52,162 nt of DNA, from assembly GCA_009746045.1 (NCBI GenBank), contig RPFO01000792.1, positions 1 to 52,162 of the forward strand. The letters are read 5' to 3'. Position numbers and translations under genes: made by a program. This document shows positions 1-9,919 of the stretch, piece by piece. The number at the start of each line of letters is the position of its first letter. The first letter of the stretch is position 1. This DNA comes from Mesostigma viride (Eukaryota > Streptophyta > Mesostigmatophyceae > Mesostigmatales > Mesostigmataceae). The notes under the pieces are model-generated. The model was given only the letters and a program-made list of their open reading frames with translations, ran no database searches and was not told the origin of the DNA.

Positions 1-58
1 CCACATTGAGCTAACGTTTGGGCGACCCTCTGCGTCCCTTCTTCGCAAGAAGAAGGAC

Positions 59-670
59 ATGGAGAGTATTAAACTCGCACGGGTGGTGCGAAAACCTGTG
101 GAACCCATCGCCGGACAACCAATGTCCGACGATGAGGTATCCGACACTGCCAGTCTCCCCGATGGGGAGACTGAGATCAATCTTACCCCAGCGCTCCTGG
201 CGGTCGAGCAGGCCGCGCTGGTGGCAAATGAAGAACGCCGAGCGCGGCAGCGGGACCGAGAGGTCCGCCGAGAGGCGGCTTTTCGGCTCGCCGCTAAGCG
301 GCAAGAATATGAAGAGGAAGCCGCCCGTCGCCTGGCTACCCACCAGGCGATGGCGGACGCGTACCGCGAGGCCACCCAGCGGTTACGTGACCTCTTAAAA
401 AATGCTGACTATCCCATGGACTATGCGGACAGTCAAGACCTGGCCGAGCTTGCTCGGTCAGCACACTTTAAAACCATGTCCTCCATCACCCAAGCCAGGG
501 TCACGGAGGCCATCTTGGCCAAACATGGGGTGGTAGCTGAAGAAGCCCCCCCGCTGGAAACCACCAGCAAGAAACCCTCTCCCCCCAACCCCTGCAGTAC
601 AAGGAGGGACTGCTGGCCCTGGGCGCGAGGAAGGGCAAAGAGGCGGACTGTCCAGTCCGGCCTGCTATGA
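59..670 (+). pseudogene. gag N-terminal fragment of element C
   Basis: The frame runs from an ATG at 59 to a TGA at 668-670 (203 codons). It is open upstream to the window edge, so the true start may lie outside. The product has an acidic N-terminus followed by a highly charged Arg/Glu/Ala-rich helical stretch (residues about 60-115) that looks like coiled coil. A similar charged region precedes the capsid-like domain in the 851-residue Gag of element B. After about position 590 the meaningful reading moves to another frame, where a charged helix encoded near 735-800 resumes, and then changes again before 920. At least two or three single-base indels in C-rich or G-rich runs therefore separate this fragment from the capsid part. 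It is either a decayed gag or damaged by homopolymer errors. Confidence 0.6.
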
Positions 671-919
671 TCATGGGAGAACCACTCCCTGACATACCCG
701 AGGATGAGGCTGCTTTCAGGCAGCCCTCCGGGAGCATGAGGTACGCAAGGAGATGAAGCGTCTCATGCGGGAGGAGGCCAGGAGGAGAGCAGAGGCAGAC
801 ACCCCTGCCCGCCCCTCCACCGATGGGGCTGGACCCAGTGGGGTTACCCGGACACCCCCGGGCTCCCCCAGGGCCACCATGACCCCCCTCCCCCTCCCCC
901 ACCACCCCAGGTTCGCCCT

Positions 920-2096
920 GTGGGTTGGGGCCCCCTCCCAAACCAGGGGGGGTGGCCAGGACCCCAGGAGGCCCTGGGGGGAGGTGCAGAGGTGCCACAG
1001 GCACCCAACAGGCCTGCTGAGGCCCCCCCAAGGAGCGGGGATGTCCTGGAACAGCTCGCCATTCTCCAGGCCCAGCTGGCCTCGTTGCAAGATCAGCAGT
1101 TAACAGCTAACCAGCTGCAAACTGTCGAGGGCCTGCGCGCCCTGATGTCGCGGTATGAGCGGGGGACCATCAACCTGGACCCCACCCGCCTGCAACAAGC
1201 AACCGACAGCTTCTTGAGGGCCAACCCCCCTCTCACAGGTGTGTTTAACCCTCATAAAAAGGAATCCAAAATCAATATTGCTGGCTTGCCTGAGGGTCAC
1301 ACTGTTGAACAAGCTAAGCAATTTGTTTTTGCTTTGGAGTATGGGATGGAAGGTCTTAACCTTAGACATCAGTTTAAGGCTCTCAGGGCCTCCTCCACAT
1401 TCCATCAATCATCTCCTGCAATCAGAGCATTGATTCAAACCTATCAGGAACGTACCCTGACACCTGAAGCAGCCATTGAACAGTGGCCTACCTTTATCAC
1501 TGATCTGAAACAGCTAGTGCTTACCAATAACCACATGGAAGCAGTAGAACGTTTCAACTGGCTTGCTGCATATAAGGTGAACAAGAATAACCTCTCTGGG
1601 GATGCAAAAACATACAGGGTAATGATTGAGAAAGACCTTGAGCTTCTCAAGCTCCAACCAAGGTATCTCATCCACACCTGGCTAACAAAAGCTAATTTGC
1701 AACCTTCTGTCCTGGCTACCCTGCTTACAGGCCTCAAGTCCCTCTGGGACAACTTCAGAGCTGCCATGCTCTATATCGAGGAGGCAGTGGACCCCCTGGG
1801 TACTGGCAACAACCAGGCCCAGGACCCCAAGGTCCAGGGTGTCCAAGGCCACAAACGCAAGGGGCAGGCCAGCCAGGGGGGGCACCCAAGACCCACAAGT
1901 CCTCCCACCAAGGGGGCAGTGGCTCTCAGGGGCGTGGCAACACGTGGCACCGTGTGCCCCTGCATGGCAACCCCAACAACAACAACAACAACAACAACAA
2001 CAGGTCCCAGCAGGGCAACAATAACAACAGGTCCCAACAGGGCCAAAACAACAACAACAACAGGTCCCAGCAGGGCCAGAACCGGTCCCAGCAGGG

Positions 2097-2127
<31 letters not shown>

Positions 2128-2155
2128 CAGCCTGGCAACCCTGGGGGGTCCATAA
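920..2155 (+). CDS. gag: Gag capsid-like region of element C (5' end broken)
   Basis: Open frame of 411 codons ending at TAA 2153-2155. The first codon given is GTG within a continuing open frame, so this is not a true start; the reading is expected to come from upstream gag. Residues about 120-293 match the capsid-like domain of element B Gag, sharing GLPEGH, LRAS followed by HQS, and AYKVNK. The tail is low complexity: an AAC-type microsatellite reads here as poly-Thr, while the -1 frame reads poly-Asn. The frame stops just before the zinc knuckle, which is encoded in the -1 Pol frame. Ribosomes would need to shift at 2143-2149 to add the knuckle and Pol. Role: particle-forming structural protein of the retrotransposon. 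Confidence 0.8.
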
Positions 2156-5100
2156 GGTGCCTGAGGTGCTTCCAACGAGGGCACGCACGGCACAACTGCC
2201 CCAACAACGACTCCCTGGCCAACGGGGTGGATCTCTGCCCGGGCTGCTGGCACGCACGTCATCCCCTGGGGCCTCCAGGCAGCCGTTGCAACAGGCCTCG
2301 CTACCCAAATCAATGTGAGTTCACTCACCTTATGTACTCTGAGGATGATGATCTCATTACCATTGGGGATGGCAACCAGGGCATAATTGATTTTGAGGCA
2401 GCAACCTTACTGTCCTCCCAACACCCTGTTCTGGAACCTTACATAAAAGCACTAACCCCTACTGTTGACAACTCCATAGATATCAAGGAGCTTGCTCATC
2501 AGCTGCACCTAGCCATGGGTCATGAAACAGTGGCTGAGGAACTGGCCAGACGGCTGGGGGGTAGTAGCATGGGAAAACAACTCAGGAATGCAGTAAAACT
2601 GGCTAGACAACACTGTCAAGAATGTCAGTTCAATAGCCCCAAACCTCAAAAATGGCATACTGCAACTCCTTCCACCAATAGGGGCATGATAGTGGGGGAT
2701 GTGATGCACATCAACAAAGATGTCCAACCCTACCTGATCCTAAAAGACTCATGGTCCAGGTTCACAGTAATGGAACCCCTACCTGGCATGTCTGCAGGGC
2801 AGCTACGTGTTGCACTCATGATTGCTTTACCCAGATTCTACCCAGTTGACAGAATTTTGCTTGATCAACAATTTTCTTGTCTGACTGACCTGGAAGGGTG
2901 TGAAGCAATAGAGATTGCTGGGCTGGAAGATCATGAGGGTCAGGGGGTCATTGAAAGAACCATCAGATCTGTCAAAACCCTACTAGCCAAAAATCCTTCC
3001 AAGGATGCTACTTCAGGGGTCTATTGTGACAGGGCACTCTGGTGTCATGAAATGTGCACAACCCTAAACATGAGACCTGTCTTGCATGCCACGTGGGGTG
3101 AAGTAATCCCAGCAGGCCTGCAGGCAGGTGTATATCCCCCAGAGGTGATAGCACTGTACAACACTGCACGTGCACAAACCTCAGCAAAACTGGCAGAAAA
3201 AGATAAAACCCATTCCAGGCCAGTATTCCAAAAAGGTGATCAAGTTCTCTATTACAAGGAAAACAGCTTTGGTAAGGTTGGAACTTGGCTAGGTCCAGTT
3301 ACCATCCGTGGATTTACCAAAAACAGCAAGACCGTGGAGGTCAAGCACAATATCAATGGGAAGCGTCACAGGGTGAGCTGTCATAGAATTAAGAAGTATT
3401 ATTCTCCCATGGCAGACGTGCCTGGGGAAGAGTCTTTAAGCATGGACTCACTACTTCTATCTGGCAACTCCAGCATGCCCAGCAGTAGCTCTGAGCCACC
3501 AATTACTGCTGTTGACAGCACCACAGCACCCTCTGTGAACCCTTCCACCCTCAGTGAAGCCAGGCCCACTTCACAACCTGGGGATTGCTTAACCAGGCAC
3601 GAGGTAGCTGGGTTGGAAGCATTAGCTCAGCCCCAAGGCACCAAATTGTCTGCCAACCCTCCCGCTCTGAGGTCAAGATTGGCAGTCGCCTTGCAAGCAT
3701 TACACAGGTCACATAAGCAACAAGCTGCTGTGGCCGCAGGGTTGGCAAAAGTCTCAGCTGTGTGCACTAGTCAGGACCCCTGGACCCTGGCAATAGACAC
3801 TCAGGCACAGGTCAGTGTGATCAGTGCACAAGCCATCCCTGGTCTTGAGATTGCACCTTCATTTTGGGCACGGGTGCAGGATTTCTCAGGCCAAAGCTCA
3901 CTGGATGTAGTGGGACAAGTGATGCTCCCTATACTTGGTATTCAGACACCCTTCCAGGTGGTGGAGGGGTACTCTGGTAACACCTTGTTGGGGGAACCTT
4001 TTGTATCCTATCCTGGGGTGCTTATCTCAGCTAATGAGCTCAGTGTCACAGGGGTGGGTGCAGTTCCTCTGGACCACTTTAAAATCCCTCTCTCCAGTAT
4101 TGTCCCTGGTATGGATGCTGTCATCAAGGCAGTCAACACTCAGTATGCACCAGGGGAGATCCCTGATCTGGACAAGTTAGTGCACAGCCAGTTCCTCCAT
4201 CCCTCAGCCTTTGGGCTGGGTAAGTGGGACATAGCCATGCACTCACCCCACCAAATCTCCCACGTCATACAAGAATGCAAAACACAAAAAGGGTTTACCA
4301 AGTGGCTGATGGCCATTGTCCACCAAGCCAGGCAGGAATGGGTCCTGCCCAACCCCAAAAACCCTCAATACAAACCGCCTGTCACCCCTTCATGGGACGT
4401 GCCAGAGGGAGCCAAAAAGCTCAGATTAAAATTTGTTCTCAAACAAAAACCACAAAAAGTGGGCTCCCCAATCTTCCATGCCAGACCATGTGTCACAGAA
4501 TTAAAGGGGACCTCCACACTGCCAAAAGGGGAAACATACACACCTGGGCTGCAACAAACCTCACTCAGGATCATGCTCTCCCTCTTCCTCCACAACCTCA
4601 ATGCAGGCCAAGACTATGTCTGCAAAGCCACTGATATTAAAAGGGCCTTCCTCAGGGGGGACCCAGAAAAGGCTGAATCTGTGTGGAAAGGGAAGGTGTA
4701 CGTGGTAGACACCCCAGCTGTGTGGAAACCTTATATTGATGAGCCCCACCTTATCATCAACATTGGGGTGGAAGGGCTTGTCAGTGCCCCAAAAATTTTC
4801 AGAGACTCAGCAGAGGAAGTATTCAAAAAGCTCAAGGCCACGTATGATGACCTGGACCCATGCTTTTTTGTTGTACCCACCCCCTCTGGACTGCTGTTCT
4901 TTGTGTGGCATGGAGATGACCAACTCATTTGTGGGCCTAGAGCTGAGGTGGAAACCTTTATTCAGCAGGTCCAGGAATCATATGAGATTGGCAAACAGGT
5001 GGAATTGAGCACAACCCCCATCCAGTTCTGTGGCATCATGTTGCAGCTGCATAGGCAGCCAGATCAGTGGGTCTGCTCTCTCTCCCCTCCTGCAGAATAT

Positions 5101-5841
5101 ATCCAAGATTGTCTAGATCTGCTGCAGGACAACTACCTCCCCTTACATATGTGTGCCACTGTTCAGGGCAAACTGGGGTGGTGGTCAGCCATCTGTGGGG
5201 CTCCCTTAGCTGTCATCAGCAGGGTCACCCATGATGTTCTAGTCAAGATCAAATGCAGTCACATCAGGAAGTTGGTCAATGACTGTCCCCCCCTCATCCT
5301 CCATGGCCTGAATCTGATGGAAGACATCCACATCCAATGTGTCATGGACAGCTCCATGGAGAGCAGAACAATCAATCAGATGGGGGCACGGGAATCAGGG
5401 CTGTTTTTTCTCACCAACAGGTCAGATTACATGTCCCTCACTTCCTGGTACAGCAGGCTACACCGCAGAAAACCTGGCAGCAGCAACTCAGCTGAATGTC
5501 GTGCTGTGGTGTCTGCTGCATTGCATGCTCGTTCCCTGCAGCACATGCTCACCTGGCTACAAACCCAGGCAGGCAGCACATGCAATGTCATCTCACATCT
5601 CTATACTGACAGCCAATCTGTGATCAGTTTTCTAACCAAGAAATCTGTCTCTGCTGCTGTCCACACTGACTTGGATTGGGTGATCCTCAAACAGGAGGCC
5701 ACCTATTTTTCCAGCTGGACTCATGTGGATGATGAGGACAACCCAGCAGACGCTCTCACGAAGCTGCGGGATGCTGCTGGCCAACAGTACCAGCTCCTCT
5801 TTCAGAACATGAACCCCTATGATATCAGAGTCAGTGTTTGA
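1954..5841 (+). CDS. pol: Pol polyprotein of element C: zinc knuckles - integrase - protease - RT - RNase H
   Basis: Uninterrupted frame of 1295 codons ending at TGA 5839-5841. The first codon is GTG, so expression is expected by -1 shift from gag. Residues in order: poly-Asn leader; CX2CX4HX4C knuckle 69-82; second Cys/His cluster C95, C98, H103, C112; integrase HHCC (H185, H190, C221, C224); catalytic D249, D304, E334; SH3/GPY-F-like C-terminus about 424-486; linker; retropepsin-like protease with DTQA at 615-618 and NTLLGEP near 686; reverse transcriptase from about 815, motif A D894, motif C HGDD 986-989; RNase H D1132, E1181, D1219, D1266 with a final ADALTK. RT and RNase H resemble Copia. 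The protease lies after the integrase, unlike Copia or Gypsy. All catalytic positions are present, so the protein could be active. Confidence 0.9.
1974..2128 (+). repeat. interrupted AAC-type microsatellite at the gag-pol overlap
   Basis: Several blocks of CAA/AAC triplets are separated by copies of a short GGTCCCAGCAGGGC-like unit. The three forward frames read mainly Thr, Asn or Gln. Because the unit is three bases long, length change keeps both overlapping frames. Element B carries a CAG/CAA poly-Gln tract at 22899-22942, also in gag but upstream of its capsid domain. Confidence 0.9.
2143..2149 (+). promoter_or_regulatory. candidate -1 ribosomal frameshift site (G GGG GGT)
   Basis: In the Gag frame the codons are CTG GGG GGT CCA TAA, so the heptamer fits the canonical X XXY YYZ slippery pattern exactly, two codons before the gag stop. 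A -1 slip here continues straight into the Pol frame and its zinc knuckle. Element B has G GGG GGG in the matching place (23718-23724). Function is inferred from frame and motif; no downstream pseudoknot was demonstrated. Confidence 0.65.
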
Positions 5842-6215
5842 ATAAATGACTGGCCATAGCACAGTACACAACCACCACACCCCCTTACCACAGCGATAGC
5901 TGCTGGGCGCCATAAAATTCAACACATTCGTTGTGGGGTGTGAGTGCTGGCTAGGTCAGATTTGTATCCATTTGCAGCTTGAGGACACAAGCTTTGTATC
6001 CATTTACTTAATGTGTGCTTCAGTACCTGGCCAAACCAGCCAGCTGTGTACACCTTATTTAATGTGCAATATAACACCTGGCCAGAACAGCCAGCTGTAA
6101 CCAACCTGGCTCAACCAGCCATGTCTCTTTTGTACCCCTAATCAACTTAAAAACAATAACAATAATGTTGGGGGTGCAGACCTGCATTAAGAAATAAATA
6201 ATAAAACAATACTGG
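5842..6215 (+). other. 3' untranslated region of element C
   Basis: No coding signal. It contains AATAAA overlapping the pol stop (5841-5846), imperfect repeats of an ACCTGGCC...CAGCCAGCTGT-type phrase and of TTTGTATCCATTT between about 5955 and 6125, and an AT-rich stretch with another AATAAA (6193-6198) just before the LTR. No strong purine tract directly abuts the LTR; the bases before it read ACTGG. Confidence 0.6.
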
Positions 6216-6688
6216 AGTTAGTCTCCATGCTTTGCTGTAGACTAAGTCTCAAAGGCATTGTGAATACAACGTATGAATAAGCCTTGTAAACCCACGTTGG
6301 TATGTGAATATAAATACCACGTGGGCTATGCAGATAGGGATGCTAGTCGAGTCGCATACGTTTCCCTAGATAGGTACTTTGGGTACTGAGGTACGTGACA
6401 GATGTCAGTACCCAGTATACGTAGTGTCCTGTCATTGGACGGTACTAGAGTATCCTAGATAGGGACCGTACTGCAGCGTGCATTGATTTGTGATCGCACG
6501 ATGCAGTGACTAGGCAGCTACCTGTCATCGTGCGGCCTCGGGCCAACGGTCTGCACCCAACGGTCACTGGCGGCGCAGCCGGTGAGAGGAACGTTGATAA
6601 AGGGTAAACCTATTTTCTAATGAACCAAGCAATTCATTGCTCCAAGCTTTCAGTGTTCTCAAGCAATATATCCCACCGCATTCTAACT
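6216..6688 (+). repeat. 3' LTR of element C (473 bp), termini AGTTA...TAACT
   Basis: It starts AGTTAGTCTCC, the same first nine bases as the element B LTR, and ends TCTAACT immediately before satellite sequence. The terminal five bases are perfect inverted repeats, as in element B, but are not TG...CA. The interior is unrelated to the B LTR by eye. It contains a strong inverted repeat, CGCACGATG with CATCGTGCG, at about 6495-6534. No 5' partner is in the window, so the right boundary rests on the satellite junction and the left on similarity to B. Confidence 0.75.
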
Positions 6689-9607
6689 GGTGTGTGTACG
6701 TGTGTGTGCAGCCGGCCCTTGCGTGCGCGGTGGATGTACATGTGTGTGCAGTCGCCCCTTGCGTGCGCGGTGTAGGTATACGTATGTGTGCAGCCGCCCT
6801 TGCGTGCGCGGTGTAGGTACGTGTGTGTGCAGCCGCCCCAAGCGTGCGCGGTGTATGTACGTGTGTGTGCAGCCGGCCCTTGCGTGCATGGTGTGTGTAC
6901 GTGTGTGTGCAGCCGGCCCTTGCGTGCGCGGTGGATGTACATGTGTGTGCAGTCGCCCCTTGGGTGCGCGGTGTAGGTACGTATGTGTGCAGCCGCCCCT
7001 TGCGTGCGCGGTGTATGTACGTGTGTGTGCAGCCGCCCCGTGGTTGCGCGGTGTATGTACATGTGTGTGCAGTTGCCCCTTGCGTGCGCGGTGTATGTAC
7101 GTGTGTGTGCAGCCGCCCCTTGCGTGCGCGGTGTAGGTACGTGTGTGTGCAGCCGCCCCAAGCGTGCGCGGTGTGTGTCCATGTGTGTGCAGTTGCCCCT
7201 TGCGTGCGCGGTGTGTGTACGTGTGTGTGCAGCCGCCCCTTGCGTGCGCGGTGTATGTACGTGTGTGTGCAGCCGCCCCGTGGTTGCGCGGTGTATGTAC
7301 ATGTGTGTGCAGTTGCCCCTTGCGTGCGCGGTGTATGTACGTGTGTGTGCAGCCGCCCTTGCGTGCGCGGTGTAGGTACGTGTGTGTGCAGCCGCCCCAA
7401 GCGTGCGCGGTGTGTGTACATGTGAGTGCAGCTGCCCCAAGCGTGCGCGGTGTGTGTACATGTGTAAAGTGCAGTTGCCCCTTGCGTGCGCGGTGGATGT
7501 ACGTGTGTGTGCATGCCGGCAATTGCGTGCATGGTGTGTGTACGTGTGTGTGCAGCCGCCCCTTGCGTGCGCGGTGTGTGTACGTGTGTGTGCACTCGCC
7601 CCTTGCGTGCGCGGTGGATGTACATGTGTGTGCAGCCGCCCCTTGCGTGCATGGTGTATGTCCATGTGTGGGCAGTTGCCCCTTGCGTGCGCGGTGTATG
7701 TACATGTTTTTGCACTCGCCCCTTGCGTGCATGGTGTATGTATGTGTGTGTGCAGCCGCCCCTTGCGTGCGCGGTGGATGTACGTGTGTGTGCAGCCACC
7801 CCTTTCGTGCGCGGTGTATGTACATGTGAGTGCCGTCGCCCCAAGCGTGCATTTTGTGTGTCAGTGTGTGTGCAGCAGCCCCTTGCGTGCGCGGTGTATA
7901 TGTACGTGTGTGTGCAGCCGCCCCGTGGTTGCGCGGTGGATGTACATGTGAGTGGAGTTGCCCCTTGCGTGCGCGGTGTATGTACGTGTGTGTGCAGCCG
8001 CCCCTTGCGTGCGCGGTGTAGGTACGTGTGTGTGCAGCCGCCCCAAGCGTGCGCGGTGTATGTACGTGTGTGTGCAGCCGGCCCTTGCGTGCATGGTGTG
8101 TGTACGTGTGTGTGCAGCCGGCCCTTGCGTGCGCGGTGTAGGTACGTATGTGTGCAGTCGCCCCTTGGGTGCGCGGTGTAGGTACGTATGTGTGCAGCCG
8201 CCCCTTGCGTGCGCGGTGTATGTACGTGTGTGTGCAGCCGCCCCTTGCGTGCATGGTGTATGTACATGTGAGTGCCGTTGCCCCTTGCGTGCGCGGTGTA
8301 TGTACGTGTGTGTGCAGCCGTCCCTTAATTGCGTGCGCGGTGTGTGTACGTGTGTGTGCAGCCGCCCCTTGCGTGCATGGTGAGTGTACCTGTGCGTGAA
8401 GTCGCTCCTTGCGTGCATGGTGTGTGTACGTGTGTGTGCAGCCGCCCCTTGCGTGCATGGTGTATGTACATGTGAGTGCCGTTGCCCCAAGCGTGCATTG
8501 TGTGTGTAAGTGTGTGTGCAGCCGGCCCTTGCGTGCATGGTGTGTGTACATGTGAGTGCAGCCGGCCCTTGCGTGCATGGTGTGTGTACGTGTGTGTGCA
8601 GTTGCCCCTTGCGTGCGCGGTGTATGTACGTGTGTGTGCAGCCGGCCCTTGCGTGCGCGGTGTGTGTACATGTGAGTGCAGCCGCCCCAAGCGTGTGTAC
8701 ATGTGTGTGCAGTTGCCCCTTGCGTGCGCAGTGGATGTACGTGTGTGTGCATGCCGGCAATTGTGTGCATGGTGTGTGTACGTGTGTGTGCAGCCGCCCC
8801 TTGCGTGCGCGGTGTGTGTACGTGTGTGTGCACTCGCCCCTTGCGTGCGCGGTGTATGTACGTGTGTGCAGCCGCCCCTTGCGTGCGCGGTGTATGCCAG
8901 TGTGTGTGCATGCCGGCCCTTGCGTGCAAGGTGTGTGTAAGTGTGTGTGCAGCCCCTTGCGTGCATGGTGTATGTACGTGTGTGTGCAGCTGCCCCTTGC
9001 GTGCGCGGTGTGTGTACGTGTGTGTGCAGCCGCCCCTTGCGTGCGCGGTGTATGTACGTGTGTGTGCAGCCGGCCCTTGCGTGCATGGTGTGTGTACGTG
9101 TGTGTGCAGCCGGCCCTTGCGTGCGCGGTGGATGTACATGTGTGTGCAGTCGCCCCTTGCGTGCGCGGTGTAGGTATACGTATGTGTGCAGCCGCCCCTT
9201 GCGTGCGCGGTGTAGGTACGTGTGTGTGCAGCCGCCCCAAGCGTGCGCGGTGTATGTACGTGTGTGTGCAGCCGGCCCTTGCGTGCATGGTGTGTGTACG
9301 TGTGTGTGCAGCCGGCCCTTGCGTGCGCGGTGGATGTACATGTGTGTGCAGTCGCCCCTTGGGTGCGCGGTGTAGGTACGTATGTGTGCAGCCGCCCTTG
9401 CGTGCGCGGTGTATGTACGTGTGTGTGCAGCCGCCCCGTGGTTGCGCGGTGTATGTACATGTGTGTGCAGTTGCCCCTTGCGTGCGCGGTGTATGTACGT
9501 GTGTGTGCAGCCGCCCCTTGCGTGCGCGGTGTAGGTACGTGTGTGTGCAGCCGCCCCAAGCGTGCGCGGTGTGTGTCCATGTGTGTGCAGTTGCCCCTTG
9601 CGTGCGC
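6689..9607 (+). repeat. 40-bp GC-rich satellite array (block 1, left part)
   Basis: Head-to-tail monomers of about 40 bp built round TGCAGCCGCCCCTTGCGTGC followed by a GCGGTGTATGTACGTG-type half. Variants change at fixed positions (AAGCGTGC, GCATGG, GTAGG, GTGAGTG, CGTGGTTG). The order of variants matches 42724 onward at an offset of about 36.0 kb, so it is a paralogous segment and not random monomer order. Compared with that copy, this one lacks single Cs at about 6791 and 7360. The empty target site for element B lies at 8559-8563 (CAGCC followed by GGCCC). Confidence 0.95.
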
Positions 9608-9813
9608 AGTTACGTTAAATAGTGCCGGAACCTTTTGCCGCCTGAGGCAAATCGGTCCGTCACACTATTTTGCCCGGAATAACCACTTCCGAGCACCCAA
9701 GTTCATTCGGCCGAATTAACTTGGGTGCTCGGAAGTGGTTATTCCGGGCAAAATAGTGTGACGGACCGATTTGCCTCAGGCGGCAAAAGGTTCCGGCACT
9801 ATTTAACGTAACT
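9608..9813. repeat. 206-bp near-perfect palindrome
   Basis: The two arms of about 103 bp meet at 9710/9711 (CGG/CCG) with essentially no loop and one mismatch seen (9704 against 9717). The arms run from AGTTACGTTAAATAG inward to GTTCATTCGG. Such a structure would extrude a long cruciform or fold as a hairpin RNA. Confidence 0.9.
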
Positions 9814-9908
9814 AAAACCTGGCCTCATGGAGGGGGGACGAAGAGCCCGAGACATCCGCCTAGGCCGCTGAGCACGCACCACTAAATGCGCCGGAACTGC
9901 CTCAGTGA

Positions 9909-9919
9909 GGATTCGAACC
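9909..9919 (-). other. tRNA B-box-like motif in the fold-back core
   Basis: The minus strand reads GGTTCGAATCC, an exact match to the RNA polymerase III B-box/T-arm consensus, in a plausible T-arm context. A D-arm-like GCTCAGCGG (minus strand of 9865-9873) lies downstream of it, the reverse of normal tRNA order. No A box is seen upstream. It is a tRNA-derived fragment or coincidence, not an intact tRNA gene. Confidence 0.45.

Larger units (their letters stand above)
1..6688 (+). mobile_element. LTR retrotransposon, family C, 5'-truncated by the window edge
   Basis: The window opens inside the gag region. The sequence then runs through gag remnants, a long pol frame, a 3' untranslated stretch and one LTR at 6216-6688, after which the 40-bp satellite begins. 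The 5' LTR lies outside the window. The element is homologous to family B in this window across the Gag capsid-like domain and all pol domains, but the two are clearly diverged at the protein level. It sits in satellite DNA: the sequence just after its LTR continues exactly as the uninterrupted paralogous satellite at 42724 onward. That predicts a target duplication GGTGT (6689-6693), but the left copy is not visible. Confidence 0.9.

Noticed and set aside
501-1090. Minus-strand Gly/Pro-rich open frames opposite element C gag
   Set aside because: They are shadows of GC-rich coding sequence with no domain or start context.
6689-9607. CRISPR-like array or telomere repeat
   Set aside because: There are no unique spacers between constant repeats, the monomers are contiguous, and no telomeric TTTAGGG/TTAGGG-type repeat is present.
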